Shown here: piece by piece, positions 1-13,899 of the stretch
How positions within the stretch are numbered: position 1 is the first letter of the stretch
How the letters are laid out: the number at the start of each line of letters is the position of its first letter
Assembly (NCBI GenBank): GCA_963277665.1
Contig: OY728136.1
Location: 802,739,123 to 802,803,122 of the forward strand
Length of the DNA stretch: 64,000 nt
Source of the DNA: Viscum album
Lineage: Eukaryota > Streptophyta > Magnoliopsida > Santalales > Viscaceae
Direction: 5' to 3'
The notes under the pieces: generated by a model
What the model saw: the letters and a program-made list of their open reading frames with translations, nothing else
The model's database searches: none
What the model was told of the DNA's origin: nothing
Translations under genes and position numbers: made by a program

Positions 1-2455
1 AAGTTATTATTCCCTTACAATAAGTAAAATTTATATTTTGATAATGTAACATTTAGGTATATTTAATATTCCCAATCAATCTTTCAATCCACATGTGGTC
101 TCTTCAGTGATAATAGATAACATTATAGATAGTGGAAGAAAGTGAGCATTAAAAAATTATTGCTCTATAAAAACCCTTTTAATCGTGTTTTACATGTAAT
201 TTTTTTATTAGATAATAATTATTCTTTTATAAACCATGGATATAGACACAACATTGAGGATAACCACGTAAATCATCTTGTTTTTTTTTCATTGCTTAAA
301 TTATAAAAATTTCATACTTCGTTTTTTTAGAAAAAATAGAATCTACATAACTAAAATAAATGATACTAATATGGAATGTTAAATAAAGTAAAAAATACAT
401 GATTTATCCACCCTTATTATATTTCAATTTTGTAACTAAAAAATCATATAGAAATTATTAGAATAGAAATAGGCTTTTAAATTTTTAGGAAATCATCCAA
501 TTTTCTTGAATATTCTATCCTTTTTCTATTTTATATTGAATTATTTAATATTTATTTAGATACATTAAGATCACCTTATTTTTCTTTGATGATTTCATCA
601 TTATCCACCATATTATTATAATTAATATTATTTATATAATCCTTCTCAACAACAAAATCTTCCAAATTTTCATGTTCATTTAACTGACACTATATATAAA
701 TTTAAAAATTAGACAACTTCTTCTAATAACATTTAATTGGTCATTATAGATGTTATTTCATATTTTATCTTGTTAGCTTAGTGAAATAATTCTTCCATAT
801 CATATCAAAATGATCAAACCAATCCTTTTAATTTTACATTATAATTACCTTGGTTTTTATAAATATTTCGCTTCACTGTCTATTATATCTTCCCAATTGA
901 TCTAATTAAATTATATAGTCAATGATATTATTTTTTCCCTACAAGTATGATATCCTCTTCATACATCACGTGTAAGGTATTATTTAATCTATGATATTCC
1001 TATTATTATTTAATTTTTTAAATTAAAGGATATATAGTTCACTATCACTAAAAATATTCCTTTATTTAAATTTACTTCAAATATTAGAAAAAACATCAAG
1101 AAATAATCTTATCTATTATTCTAGGAATCTTTAAATGTCATACGTGATATATATAATTAAAATTATTATGAATCATTATAAAAATATAAAAGAGGAAACA
1201 TAACTCAAACACTAATTATTGGGCATGTATGAATGATTCAATGGGTTGGGAGGGGTGAATAATTGATGTTTTTAATTATAATTTTATTTTATGACTAATA
1301 TTTTATTCATCATATTCTTCAAAATAATAATTATTATCATTAAATTTTTTATATTTTTACTCTTAACTGAGCCTATTATGTGAATAATAATATATTAAGA
1401 GAAACCATAAGGATTTCAATATGGATTAGTTTCATTATGACTGTTAGTCCTTGGCGTGATATGGTTTCAATAACACTTCACCAGTAATCCATCTTACTAT
1501 AATGTAAAAATAAATGAGGGAAAGTGTATATGTTTTAACTCGTTAAAATAAATCATCTCTACCATCCCATATGTAGCTTATTTTCTCTCATATTCTATTC
1601 ATAATAAATTATTAAGAATGAATAATTTTTATAATTCTCATTAAATTAAATTTATCTTCATATAAGAGTATGGTGGATTTTTTCCATGTGAATATCTAAC
1701 CCATATCCATAAATGTCTTAAAAATATTTTTGGAGACAACTTTTTTCTTAAAACATTATTTTTATGTTTAGTAACATTAATGTTTCATATAACTATAGAT
1801 ATTAATGTTTAGAATTAAATTTTTAGGGATAATATATAAAGGATAGAAAATTCATTAATAAAATACATATTTTGAGTGGTTTCATAGTTTGAATTGATAA
1901 TGATAAAAATCATCCTCTTGAAAATAATCTTATCCACACAAATGATTTAGTAATTAATATCATAAATATGATAAGTGATTCTATAAAACCATAATTTTAT
2001 TTTACTATTTATTTATTCAAAATCCACTATTCAAATATTTTTCCATACACCAATTTATTGAATAAAAACATTGTATATAATGATTAGGTGTTTTTGGAAT
2101 GCCCCAATATTTTGATAATATGTGGGTTATTTAGAGATACGTTCAAAATTTGTGATTTTAAATTGGTAATTTTTTATCAAGTGACTATCATGATTAATCT
2201 AAAGGAAATATATAAAAAATGTATATTTTGACTATATATGTTCATGGAAATTGAGAAGATAAAAATTCATTTAATAATATTTTTTATTGAGTTATTAAAA
2301 TTAATGAATAAAATATTTTTGGTAAAAATAAATAAACCTATATTTAATGTAGTGGAATAATTTCATATATGGGATGATAAAAAATATCTCATGTCCATGA
2401 TACATAATCTTAATATACTTAATCAAGGAATAGTTTTTATGAATATTCTTAATGG
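1..2455. other. AT-rich anonymous DNA, no gene seen
   Basis: The stretch is very AT-rich, with frequent stops in all frames and no reading frame of note. I recognise no transposon termini, RNA gene or protein motif. It may be heavily decayed repeat sequence, but nothing in it proves that. Confidence 0.6.
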
Positions 2456-2826
2456 TGATTATATACTATTTTAGAAATAACATCAATTTTTTTAAAGGTT
2501 GGGGCCGAAGCCTCATTTTTTTTAATAATGAAAATAAAAGACCTCTTTTAACTGGGTAGAGGGAGACCCATTACATAGCCCAAAGGCCCAGTGGGATTAT
2601 AGCCCATTACATATCATGTAGACCCAATGTTTTTCCAAAATTCCTATTTAGTGAATAGTAACCCAGCTGCTACAATACCCGCACAGTACCACCGCCGCTA
2701 CAGTGCCCTGGCCCCACTACAGTACTCGCCGATCAATAGTGTCACCACTACTATAGTGCCCACTACATTACTGCTATAGTACTGCTACAGCAACCTGATT
2801 ATATATTATTTTAGAAATAACTTCAA
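2456..2826 (-). repeat. Retroposon-like insert between 31-bp direct repeats
   Basis: Two near-identical 31-bp copies (2456-2486 and 2796-2826, two mismatches; they begin TGATTATATA) flank an insert far more GC-rich than its surroundings. Read on the minus strand, the insert begins GGTTGCTGTAGCAG and ends in a run of A next to the second repeat. That fits a non-LTR retroposon (SINE-like or truncated) with a long target-site duplication. Its right half holds degenerate repeats of a CTACAGTRCC-like motif (about 2665-2790). I see no pol III A/B boxes, so its parent is unknown. A local segmental duplication is the alternative. Confidence 0.5.
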
Positions 2827-4680
2827 ATATTTAATTTTGAAGAGGATATTAATCATTAACATGTGATATTTTAGAAATTTAAATATAAAATTAATTTATA
2901 TATAAATAAGGATTATATATTTATAAGATACAAATATTAGTCTGATTCAAATCTTATTTTATATGGAGAAAATATATCATCATTGATATTTAATTATTCA
3001 TTTTGGTTTAGTGTATATTTAATTAGGCATAAAAATGGAAACTAAGCCATTTCTAATGAATATCTATTGGGATATGTTTAATTGAAATTATAAAATAAGC
3101 GAAGAAAATGGAGTATAAGTTTCACTAATAATATTCTTCTTATTCATGCAATTAATAAACATCATATATGAATATTCAAAAGCCTATTTCCTTCTAATAT
3201 GTTTCATAATTTATCTTATTAAAGATCAAATGTTTCTTAACTCTATTACACTACAAGAGGTGTTAATATATATGAGATTAAAGGTGGAAGAGAATTAAGA
3301 TTTCATTGACTAGAAAATCTGTCAACATTATCATATTATATTACAATAATAATTCAATCCCTATTTTTAAATATACCTTTTAAATGGAATATTCCATGTG
3401 TTTAGATAAAATTATCTAATGATATTAATTTAATTATAGTGCATGACAACATTTTCTAATGTATAATTATGTAAAAAATAATTCATTAATATTTTGAACA
3501 TTTTAATCAATTAAAATAACATAGGTATATTTGATACATATTAGTATGCGATGATTCAAAAATATTTATTATGAATTTTTGGAAGGATGGACATAATCAT
3601 TTAATATATCACATTAAATAAATTTTAATACATAGACATCAAATCATATAGTGTGATATTATTTTTCAATATAATATAATATGACTATCAAAATAACATA
3701 TTATTAAATATTTAGTATTTATAAAATATTTATTTCATGAAACATATTTCAATAATTCTTCAAATCATTTATGGATATTTCAAATTAAAATTTGAAAACG
3801 TATCCAAAACCCTTTTCTTAGATAAATCATTTATACTACCATAAATTCTGTAAGGAAACATTATTAGATGATAAATTATCAATAACATATCCTTATATAT
3901 GACCATATTGGTCTTTAAAACAATAGAAATAATTATTATTTTACTATAAATAGATTTAATAAAATATCATAATCTTGAAATGTAACAATGCAACTCAGGA
4001 TATAAATAGAAAATGTCTCAATCTAATAATGTTCCACATATATATTTCTACACAATCCAACATCGAGTATAGTCAAAAAAATAACATACATATCTCATAT
4101 ATTCCAACTCAACAATTCTTGATTCCTAATGCATAAGATACCAAGATACCAATTTAAAATATGATTGTACCATATTAATTTTGAAGGTAAGGGATGACCA
4201 AGTTATTCCCTTTCTTTTAAATTTCAATATTAAATGAAAATTTTATGTTGTTATTGTTATCGAATTATTATTTTTATATCTTTTATGATACATCATGAAA
4301 AATAAACATTGTTGAAAAAAATATGTGTTTCTCCAATAAAAATAAATGGATTCAAAAATTGGATAAATTTAAAACCCTTGAATATAATACCCTCTACTCA
4401 TCAATGATATATATGATTCTGAATTGTCTTTGAAAACTTATAACATCTTTATTTCTCATGTATGGTGTAACTTTATCCCATGTAATAATATAATAGATCT
4501 AAAATATATGAAACCATAACAATAATAAAACTCTAATAATAAATTTATATTTTCTATTATTGAGCATCAAATACTCTTCTTATCTTCATATAATAATTTT
4601 TTCATCAATGAGTTAGTGAAAAAAAATTACAAGCTAATAAATCATAATTAGTTTGATTAAGAAATAATAATAAAAGCAGA
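2827..4680. other. AT-rich anonymous DNA, no gene seen
   Basis: This continues the AT-rich filler. No coding frame, RNA gene or repeat terminus is recognisable. At its right edge (4681-4693) the sequence resembles the complement of an initiator tRNA-Met primer binding site and abuts the LTR that starts at about 4694. Confidence 0.55.
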
Positions 4681-4693
4681 CCCTCTGATTTAC

Positions 4694-6849
4694 TATTATG
4701 ACCCTCCTACATCAAGATGAGGGAATAGACAGAAAAGTGTAACGACCTTCCTTATACATGATTAAAAAGTGATAATGACCCCCACATCCCACCTCCAATA
4801 GGCCCTTAGGGTGAAAATAAGAACCAAGGGTATAAAAATATCACAAAGTGGGAGGCATTACCCTTTTTAGAGTAACCTAGATTGGGAGATAAGATGTATC
4901 ATCCTCAATATACTCCATGAAATATATATAAATGAATCCAAAATACATAGCATATTCATGTTTAAAGTAAAATTTATAGAAATACAATGAAAATATTTGA
5001 CGTAAATACCAAAAGAACAAAGATATGTAGTTACGCTACCACTATCTTAACATCCGATCTAATAAGGTTTTGCACAGTCTTCGTAATATTCATGGAAAAA
5101 TAAAAACAATTTATATACATAGGGTTAGAATACATGTATACACAATAGGGAAAAACCAAAGTCACTCACGCTCAAGTGGAGAATCATACTAAGTCTCTCA
5201 TGAGAAAACAAAAAAAACCCAAATCACCTGACAAGGTATACTATCTATCCCAAATCTCTCCAAGGTATACTCACAAAATAACGCAAGTCATGTAATGTAA
5301 TATAATAAGGAAATTGATATTTGGGTACCCCGCACCACTTCCCACTAGCTAACTACTCATCTCTAATGGTCAATGTCTTGATGCTACCATGATTATCCAC
5401 AAGCCCAACTTCCTAAACCATCTCGCAAAAACCCAGTTAACATACCAAATATTACCCATAAATACATAGGACATGACCACTTCACACCCTGACTGTAGAA
5501 ACCTAGGCCACAAATCCACAACCTCATCCTGAAGACACTTGGGAAAGTACAAGATATCTCATCCTAAATCCACTTGGGAAGCACACCTGGCCCATAGACA
5601 CCTAGGCCTCACAACTGTACCACAAACTACCCAAATAGTCTAGGGATAACAATGTATAGAAGAGGGAAAAGATAAGAGAACATAACCATCCATCCATAAT
5701 CCCTTTGGGATGTTGGGAAACGACACCATCCCCCATAAAAATGGGGTGTTCGGCATTTAGTGCTCAACACGGGTGGGGTACATATAGAAAACACAGGGAA
5801 CTACATATGTGTTTAGGTACCAAACACTCAACCCAACCTACGGGATCCCAAATAAAATAACTATCCCACACAAAACTTCCCTTACATACACATCTAATGC
5901 ATAACTACACATTCATCTATAAAATTAATTCATAACCCTAGAAAATTCATTTAACCAATTATATTTTTTCATTATCAATTCATTTTTTTTATTTATTCCA
6001 TCCCTACCTGGACAACTACCAAACTCATAACAACGCAAGTATCATCATAACCCACACACACATCACAAAATCTTTGGAAACTCCTTGATAAAGGCCCACT
6101 CAATCTAACACCATCATTCTTCAGAATAATCTCTCCAAAACCATCCCCGAAATCCCCACTGCAAGAAAATTAACACATCCTATAAAACAAAAAAAACTCA
6201 ACCAGATTGTAGTCCAACTATACAAAAGACCATGACCAAAAACCATAACACAACCCAGATACATACCCACTATTCAACAAGTTCATCCATTCCACATTCA
6301 ACTAATATCTCAACCTAAAATTCCATTACACTTCATATATCACCCCATAAACATAGACACAATACTAGACACAAGACCCAATGACCAACACAAACACATG
6401 GTCGAACAGAACCATACACAACTCACAGTTATTCAAAATAGTAAGGTGTATTTAGATTTATCAACCCTCATTCATTAATTATTGTTTCATTATTCAGGTA
6501 TGATAATATAACATGTACAATCCTAGGGAATCCATTTATTTAATCGGGTATAAGTGATTAACTCGATTTTAAAATTTGTAGAAGTGATTCACAAGACATA
6601 CATGTCTGAAAACATAGACCACCAATGAACATCATTTTCAGAAAGATACAGCCTATAAAATTCACAACATGGATCAAAGATAATAGATAAAATTAAACAA
6701 ACATCATCATCATCTTCCCAGCCCATACTTTATTACTAAGGAAACAAATTTTGTTATCGTAACAAGTCTGATTATCTTTATAACAGGTAGAATTATCATC
6801 ATAACACTAGGATTCAACCATAAACAAAAAGAGACATTAGATTACCCAT
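4694..6849 (-). repeat. Element 2 3' LTR, left segment
   Basis: This is the part of the LTR that corresponds to the TGTCATGACC end of element 1's LTR, here decayed to TATTATGACC. It runs to the exact insertion point of element 1 at 6849. The order of conserved blocks matches the right-hand LTR fragment at 24763-25150 up to about 5085. Beyond that the right copy is missing, so the remainder is assigned by continuity. No gene is present, and short frames here are chance. Confidence 0.65.
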
Positions 6850-9704
6850 TGTCATGACCCCCTCACCACAATGTGTACCCCTCTTGGGTCGGCAATGTGA
6901 GAAGGGAGATAATGACCCCCATGTCCCGCCTCCAGTAGGCTCCGGGTTGGCGACTAGCATCGAGGGTATAGTAACACACAAATGGGAGGAATTACCCTCT
7001 GAGAGATCACATGCGGAAGATAGAGATATGATAGACACCAATAGACTCTAACTCGGAACTGGAAATATAATAGAAACCCAAGAACGCAAATGGAATGTCC
7101 TACAAAAGTACTACAACAAAAGGTGAAAAATTGCAAGTACCCAAAAGAAAGTAAAACAGCTGCATCCACAAGCCCAAACAGATCCTGGAACCCCAAGCTA
7201 GTAGAAACCATCTAGATCTCCAACCTGCTCCATGTGACCTGAAAAACATTTATATATATATAGGGTGAGTATAAAAGTATACTCTGTAGGATCCTCCTCG
7301 AAGCCTCTCATTTAAAGGTAAATAAAGAATGCTAAAGCATAGTGAACAACACATGAAACTAACTCATCACCTAAATAGGTATACTATGTTCCCAACCTCA
7401 ACATGGATACTCTCACCAAGTAACACATACATGAATATAGAATATAATAAATAATATCAAGGGTACCCTGCTACTACTTCCACACTGGTTTGCTACATTT
7501 CCCCAACATCGCAAGTCCTTAGTATCTTTCTCCAAAGAGGCTTTCCCATAGACACCTGGGCGAAGCACCGTAATCTGCACCTCATACACTGCAAAGGCTG
7601 TCCCGTAGACACCTAGGTGAAGCACCAAACCATCCCCAAAACCAAAAGTAACCAGGTAGTTTCTGGGAGCCACCACAGCTCGCATAACATGTATCATACA
7701 TCGATTATTATATCTTAAGCCATTACATCCCATACACCGAGTAAGGATCCTCAATTCATCATAGCCTATACACATTTAACCTATAGTAGTCAACAAGATA
7801 CTATATCCAGAATATATGTGTGTGAATAACCACAAGACATTACATCCCTCTACACACATATATGGGGAAAACTTACCACTATTCCTAACAGTACAAGTAT
7901 CTACCACAAGAAGAGAGAGGGGCCAAAGGGGGTAGTCAGCCATTCATACTCCCACCAAAATGTTGGGGAAAACACCCCCTAGGGCTCAGAATCCCCAGGG
8001 TGTTAGTTTCCCTTACTGAAAAGGTGGAGTATTGTATTGAAACACAAAAATTACAAATATACTATATCTGACAACCACACTATGGGCATAACCTAGTCTT
8101 AGACATAACTGCAGCTAACGTCTCTCAGACTCTGGGCTGCCACTTCCAAAACTAGGTATCCTATAAGCACAAAACGATTTAAGGACCTTTATTAGATTAC
8201 TTAATTCTATTTTTATCAGTTCCACTTTATGTTAATTAATTCCTTAGACATTAATTAACCATGAACAATTCCACATTAAAGATTCCATTAGCATTACACC
8301 AAAAATCCAATGTCCCTTCAAAAGAACAACCTCATCATTATGTTCCAGTAAACTCCAACCACATGGGTTAAATTTCTTATTGAATTATTCATTACAGAAT
8401 TACTTTCCCATAATCCCAGGAATTCTGGAAAAGAATTCTATGCTACTATACACAAGGGGGCTCGACAGGGTGAGTAGATGTACTACCCATCGAGTATTTT
8501 CTGCCCATAGCAAGAGCGTATACCAATTCTCCCTTGAGAAGCTAAACACAGAAAGCACGTGGAATACCCAGTATGTCTTCACCTTTTTTAGGAGAAGGTT
8601 ATGCAAGACCAGCTTCCTTGAGTAGTGGGAAAAAGTAAAGCAGAAAAACAACCAAAGAACCAGCAATAAACCAATAATCACATCCATCACATTCCCCCAA
8701 CCCTGGTGTCCTCCCTGACACCCGCAAGTATAAATGGTTGCATCATGCCACTCTAGGAGTTATCTGCTACCACAACCAAATGGACTCTATAACCCCACAT
8801 ATCACAATAGCCATCCAGGATCACATCACAGCACAAGAAGCAGGAAAGAAAACATCACATCAATTGGGATCTTGGCCCTTTTAACAAACAAGATGGTAAC
8901 TTAGAACCCTTTAAAGAATTATCAAACAATCAAATCTTTAAACCATCCTGATTTTACGGATTTATAATCCGTTTCTTTCCAAAATCGGGAACCTAACCAA
9001 TATGCCATCACAATTCATTATACATGCTTAATATGCCAATTTGATTTACATCAAATTGCGATAAGAGCCAGATTCATTTTCATGCCTCTTAACATTTAGC
9101 CAACAATTATCAATTAATCCCGGTTTACGTTCTTTACTGATTTCCATCAAAAACAAACAGCTAATCAAAGAAAGAATAGATATCTCACTATCTAGAAAAA
9201 CATGAGGCAATAACATACGATTGATATCAATTTATTTATCCAGTTAAAATATTTATTATGTCAATTCGATTTGTCATCCAGCAGGATTAAACATTATAAC
9301 AATAAAATTGCACGCAAAATAAACAGATGCAACGAATCCCCTACCTCAATGGTTTTTGAGGAAAACTCCAACAAAAGAAGAATACCCAAGAAATCTGAGT
9401 GGATTCTCCAGAAACACGCCGTAGATCTCTTCTTTTAGCAAGTTCAAGTCAAAACCTCATCATATTTGAAATCCAGACACTTACATCTACCATAATAGGC
9501 GTAGATTGATGAAACCTAGGGAAGAGGAGGCGTAGATCTAAGTAGATCTAAGAAACCAACCAAGAACGATCACATACCTCAAGAAACCAGCTTCGATTCG
9601 CCAAGATAAGTCTTCGGATCGCCTCCAAAATTCTTGGGAGTGGTTCTCCTACCTTCAAGGAAGGGTAATCCCATGTTATGGCCTCTTAGGGGCTTAAACG
9701 AACC

Positions 9705-9713
9705 ATTTATAGG
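9705..9713 (-). promoter_or_regulatory. TATA-like box in element 1 3' LTR
   Basis: On the minus strand the sequence reads CCTATAAAT about 370 bp inside the LTR, a normal U3 position. The equivalent site in the 5' LTR (about 18291-18300) has decayed to CCTCTAAATG, so the copy that would drive the element lacks a good TATA box. Function is inferred from sequence only. Confidence 0.45.
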
Positions 9714-9759
9714 AAAGACGAGTTAGATCCACAATTTTATTATCTAATTTAAGTGCATG

Positions 9760-9960
9760 TACGGTTATTTCTCACAATTTGACAAACCATGTGCTAACTG
9801 TGTGTTAGATACTACCTCGCCAAACACTCCTCGCACTGTTAGGCCCCACAGTTAGACAAACCATGCGGAAACCGTGCATTATCCATTACCTCCATGATTA
9901 ACTACGCACGGCCTGGACACACGGTTTAGGAAAACCGTGTGTAGCCCATGTGAAAGCTAT
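9760..9960. repeat. U3 repeats with ACGGTT...AACCGT palindromes (3' LTR)
   Basis: A degenerate series built on GTTTGACAAACCGTGC-like units contains short inverted arms (ACGGTTT and AAACCGT). The array lies 120-320 bp from the LTR start, upstream of the TATA-like box, where enhancer repeats often lie in LTRs. The matching array in the other LTR is at about 18340-18535. Element 2 has unrelated repeats in the same position. Confidence 0.55.
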
Positions 9961-10082
9961 TTCCCTTTATATTTACTTAAAAGTCCACCCAAACACACCC
10001 CCCAAGTCACCTTAACCTCCTAGAATACCTCTAACACCACATTTTCACAATGTAATGGGCTGGAGAGGTCTGATCCATTACA

Positions 10083-10309
10083 TCAGATACCTCTCAAAAC
10101 ATTCTCATCCTCAAGAATCCAAAACTAACCTAAAGTGGAAACGAAACAGTGACTGAGCAACCACCCCTCGAGATACCTCTCGAAAGAGAGAAATCCACAA
10201 AAGAAACAAAGGGATCCATCTCATAAACATGAAAGTTTCATAACCAAAAAAGCTATATCGATACATGGAAAGAGTTAAACATCAATCAACTCTAGGTATT
10301 GAGCACGTA
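10083..10309 (-). other. Element 1 3' untranslated internal region
   Basis: This short non-coding stretch lies between the chromodomain remnant and the 3' LTR. The segment next to the LTR reads GAGAGGTATCTGA on the minus strand, a weak, partly purine-rich tract that may be a decayed polypurine tract. Confidence 0.45.
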
Positions 10310-11690
10310 TCTGTGACTCACGTTCCTAGGTACACTCCTCCAAGCCACCATGTAACCACAAGAAACAAACTAAGGGAATAGAACATATGTTCAACACCTT
10401 ATCCTTGCGGTCTTGGATCTCCACAGGTTGCTCCCCAAAGGTTTCATCATCGTCAACATCGATCACTCCCCAATGGATGATGAGATAGTCATCATGAAGG
10501 TAACGAAGAAACTGTGATACATGGAAAACATCATGTATCCGACTTATCTAAGAGAGAAGTTCTACTCAATACGCCACAGCTCCAACATGAGATAAAACCT
10601 TGAAAGGCCCAACAAACCAGGTAGAAAGCTTACTTCCATGTCCAAACCTTCACTGCACACGACGGGGAGTCACCTTCAGAAACACATGATCCACTGCATT
10701 AAAATCTAAGAGTCTCTTTCTTTGATCGTCATATGATTTATGATGATCTTGCGCTGTCTTCATCCTCTCGCGAGTCACCTGAATCATCTCTCTTGTATTC
10801 TGCACTCGTTCCGATCTGAGAATTGATGACTCTCTGACCCTAGTCTAGCACAATGGAGAACCGAAAGGCCAACCATACAAGTATTCAAACGGCGCCATCC
10901 CGATGGTTGAGTGAAAACTATTATTGTAAGCGATCTCCACCATGAATAAGTGCCTCATCCATGAACCTCATATATCAGGAACACAAGAGTGTAACATGTC
11001 TTCAAGAGTCGGGAATGTTCACTCTGTCTGACCACCCGTTTGATGATGAAAAGTAGTGCTAAGGTATAGTTGAGAACCTAAAGCATGTTAGAGACCTCTC
11101 CACACTCTAGAGGTAAAATGAGGATCTCGATCAGAAATGATCATCCTAGGGACTCCATGAAGTCTCACCACCTCCTCTCGATACTATCTCGACAAAACTA
11201 CCACCGATATTTACTCCTTGATTTCTATAAAGTGGACCAATTTTGTTAAAAGATCCACTACCACCCAAATAGAATCATGTCCTCCCGAAGCTCGAGGTAA
11301 ACCAATAATGAAGTCCATTGAGATTTCCTCTCACTTCCAATGAGGAATCTCTAATGGCTGGAGAAGACCACCAGGAACACGGTATTCGACCTTCACCTTC
11401 TGGAAAACAAAACATCGAGACACAAAATCCGCAACTGCATGCTTCAGCACGGGACACCAAAACTGACTCCTCAAGGATCGGTACATCTTTTTCACACAAG
11501 TATGTATAGATAAAGGTGAACTATGGAACTCTCTAAGGACCATCTTGTGCATCATCAAGGGAAAAAATCATTCTATGATACAACACTCAGTGTTTTTCAT
11601 CCTCAGACCAACCATCAGGGGCCCCACCATAAACAACTCAATTTATCCAATCCTCCACCTCTAGATCTCCCAAAAGGGTCTCTTCCACCT
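10310..11690 (-). pseudogene. Element 1 integrase and chromodomain-like C-terminus (broken)
   Basis: On the minus strand this encodes the pol 3' half. An HHCC-like segment (KHAVADFVSRCFVFQK, about 11480) is followed by the integrase core: the first Asp in SMDFIIGLP (about 11320), the second in [11 protein letters not shown] (about 11140), and a Glu in the TLEDMLHSC segment (about 11000). These resemble the D,D-35-E triad in order and spacing. A chromodomain-like end (EQPVEIQDRKDKVL, about 10433) supports the Tekay/Del chromovirus clade. The frame differs from the RT frame, so at least one frameshift lies between 11558 and 11692. Several in-frame stops make it inactive. In a working element the enzyme inserts the cDNA, and the chromodomain is thought to bias it towards heterochromatin. 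Confidence 0.85.
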
Positions 11691-11691
11691 T

Positions 11692-13740
11692 CTACAATAG
11701 GAATGAATGTACCGTCATCAGAAAAAGACAACCTCTAGCCCAAACTTCTCCCATATCAAGATGTAATGCTGACAGTTCTTTCATTACTCTCCAGGAAGCA
11801 CTAGATTCATGCACAGCAACAATACGTGACTTTAGACTCAGAGTATCAGCTACAAAATTCCCCATTCTAGGCGTATACGATATTTTGAAGTCATATTCCT
11901 GTAAGAACTCCATACACCAATGCTGTCTGAAGTTCACGTCATGCTAGGAGAAAACATACCTCAAACTCTTATGATCGGTGAAAACCATGAATCGCTCACC
12001 AATGAGGTAATGTATCCACAACTTCAAAACAAGCACCACAGATGTCAAATCAATATCATGGGTGGCATAGTTGCGTTCATGGGGATGTAGCTGCTGAGAC
12101 CCATAAGAAACAACTGACCTCTACTGCATGAGAACAATACCTAAACCCAGATGTGAAGCATCGCAGAAAACATCAAACTGAACTCCCTCAATTGGAAGAC
12201 AAAGGATTGGAGCACTTACTAACTTCTCCTATAGATACTCGAAAGATGCCTAACACTTATCAGTCCATATGAATGTCTGATCCTTCCTGGTCAAAGCTGT
12301 CAGAAAAGTTGCAACTCATGAGAAATTCGATACGAACCACCTGTAGTAGCCTATGAGACCAAGGAAACTTCGCATCTCTGACACTGTCTTGGGGGCTTCC
12401 CAAGACACAACTTCTTCAATCATCAATTGATCCACAACTACTCCATGTTGGGACACAATATGCACCATGAAACGAACTTCTCGAGCCCAAAACTCACACT
12501 TCGACAACTTCCCAAACATCGGATGTTGATGAAGGACTCCCAAGATGGATCCTAGATGATCTGTATGCTCCTCTTCAGATGTGGAGTACACAAAGATGTC
12601 GTCGATGAAAACTACAACAAACTATTCCAGGAACTAAGGGAACACAAAATTCATCAATCCCATGAATACATCTGGATCATTCATCCTGTCAAACTTCATT
12701 ACAACAAACTCACAATTCCCATGAGGATAATGGAAAGTAGTTTTCAGAATATCCTCATCCATTACATGAATCTGATTATATCATGACTCCAAGTCAATCT
12801 TTAAGAACCAACTTGCACCATTCAGTTGATCGAATAAATCATCAATCCGCGTAAGAGGATATTGATTCTTTATTGGCACTTTGTTCAAGTGACGATAATC
12901 AACACACAACCACAAACTTCTGTTGGAATTCTTCACGAACAAAACTGGTGCACCCCACGGTGACACACATGGCTGAACAAAACTGCACTGTAATAGACCA
13001 TCAAGCTGTATACGCAGCTCTCGCAACTCAAAAGGGGCCATCCTATATAGATACAGAGAGATAGGAGACGCTCCTGGCTGTAGCTCGATCCCAAAATTGA
13101 TCTCTCGTCAAGGGGGTAATGCTACAACATCATCTAGAAAGACATCAGGGTACTCTTTTATGACCCTATGAAATGAAAACTACTGAACTTCTAAAGAATG
13201 CAACATCATCTCCTCTAGCATGGACGATAAGTACGGAACACACCTTTTTCCCATTCGAGGATCCCGCTCACCAACAAACACCACTCGATCTCCATCTGCA
13301 CCAAGGAAAACGACCTTCTTCCTGAAGAAATCTATGATAGCCTACACCAAATACAACCAATCCAATCTGAGGATGAAATCATATGGTTGTATCCGTAAAC
13401 ATAGTAAATATCCCCAAGAGCAGTGTTACCCCAACACTATCTCACAATCTCTACATTCTTCAAACAAGTCAGCTCGTCCTCCAACTGGCGTAGTCAATGC
13501 CAAGTGAACTAGAAGCCTCTATACCTCAAGTCTCAAAGCATGGAAAAGGGTAGTTGATATGAAGGAGTGTGTCACTTTTGAATCAAACAAGGCATACACC
13601 AAGGTAGAAAACAAGCAAAGGGTACCTCGAAAGACATCTGGATCGTCTGGAGCTGGCAACGCTAGAGCATGAAGCTGACCATGACCTCCTCCATGGCCTC
13701 TCTGACCCTGATGATGACCACCACCAAGTCCACACAATAC
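11692..13740 (-). pseudogene. Element 1 protease, reverse transcriptase and RNase H (broken)
   Basis: A single minus-strand frame, interrupted by stops, carries three domains in order. The aspartic protease is near 13584, where the DSG active site reads DSK, so its glycine is lost. The RT fingers/palm span 13041-12781 ([29 protein letters not shown]). The catalytic motif reads FIDD at about 12597-12608, so both aspartates remain. The thumb/connection spans 12591-12316. RNase H is near 12190-12110 (DASHLGLGIV), with a C-terminal part at 11937-11692. The frame matches that of gag, consistent with one ancestral gag-pol polyprotein. Tekay-type RTs are the closest I recognise. Confidence 0.88.
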
Positions 13741-13899
13741 TCTTTGAGGACAGGGAGCATCATGGGGATATCCTCTTCCTACCCCATCTACCCTCTACTG
13801 ATCTAAAGATGGTGCAACTGGCTGCTACTGCCTCGGTTGGAACTTCCTCAATGGAGGAACCTAGAGCGTAGCACCTGGTGCACGATGACCACTCTGAAA

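Larger units (their letters stand above)
6850..10082 (-). repeat. Element 1 3' LTR (3,233 bp)
   Basis: This direct repeat of 15132-18658 matches along its whole length, apart from the tandem duplication present only in the right copy. Its left end is TGTCATGACCCCC and its right end is ATCCATTACA. A TATA-like site and U3 repeats sit near the right (U3) end. Short open frames inside it are incidental. Confidence 0.9.

Noticed and set aside
6814..7211. Overlapping 65-85-codon frames at the start of the element 1 LTR
   Set aside because: They lie wholly within a non-coding LTR, and the equivalent frames are different or broken in the other LTR.
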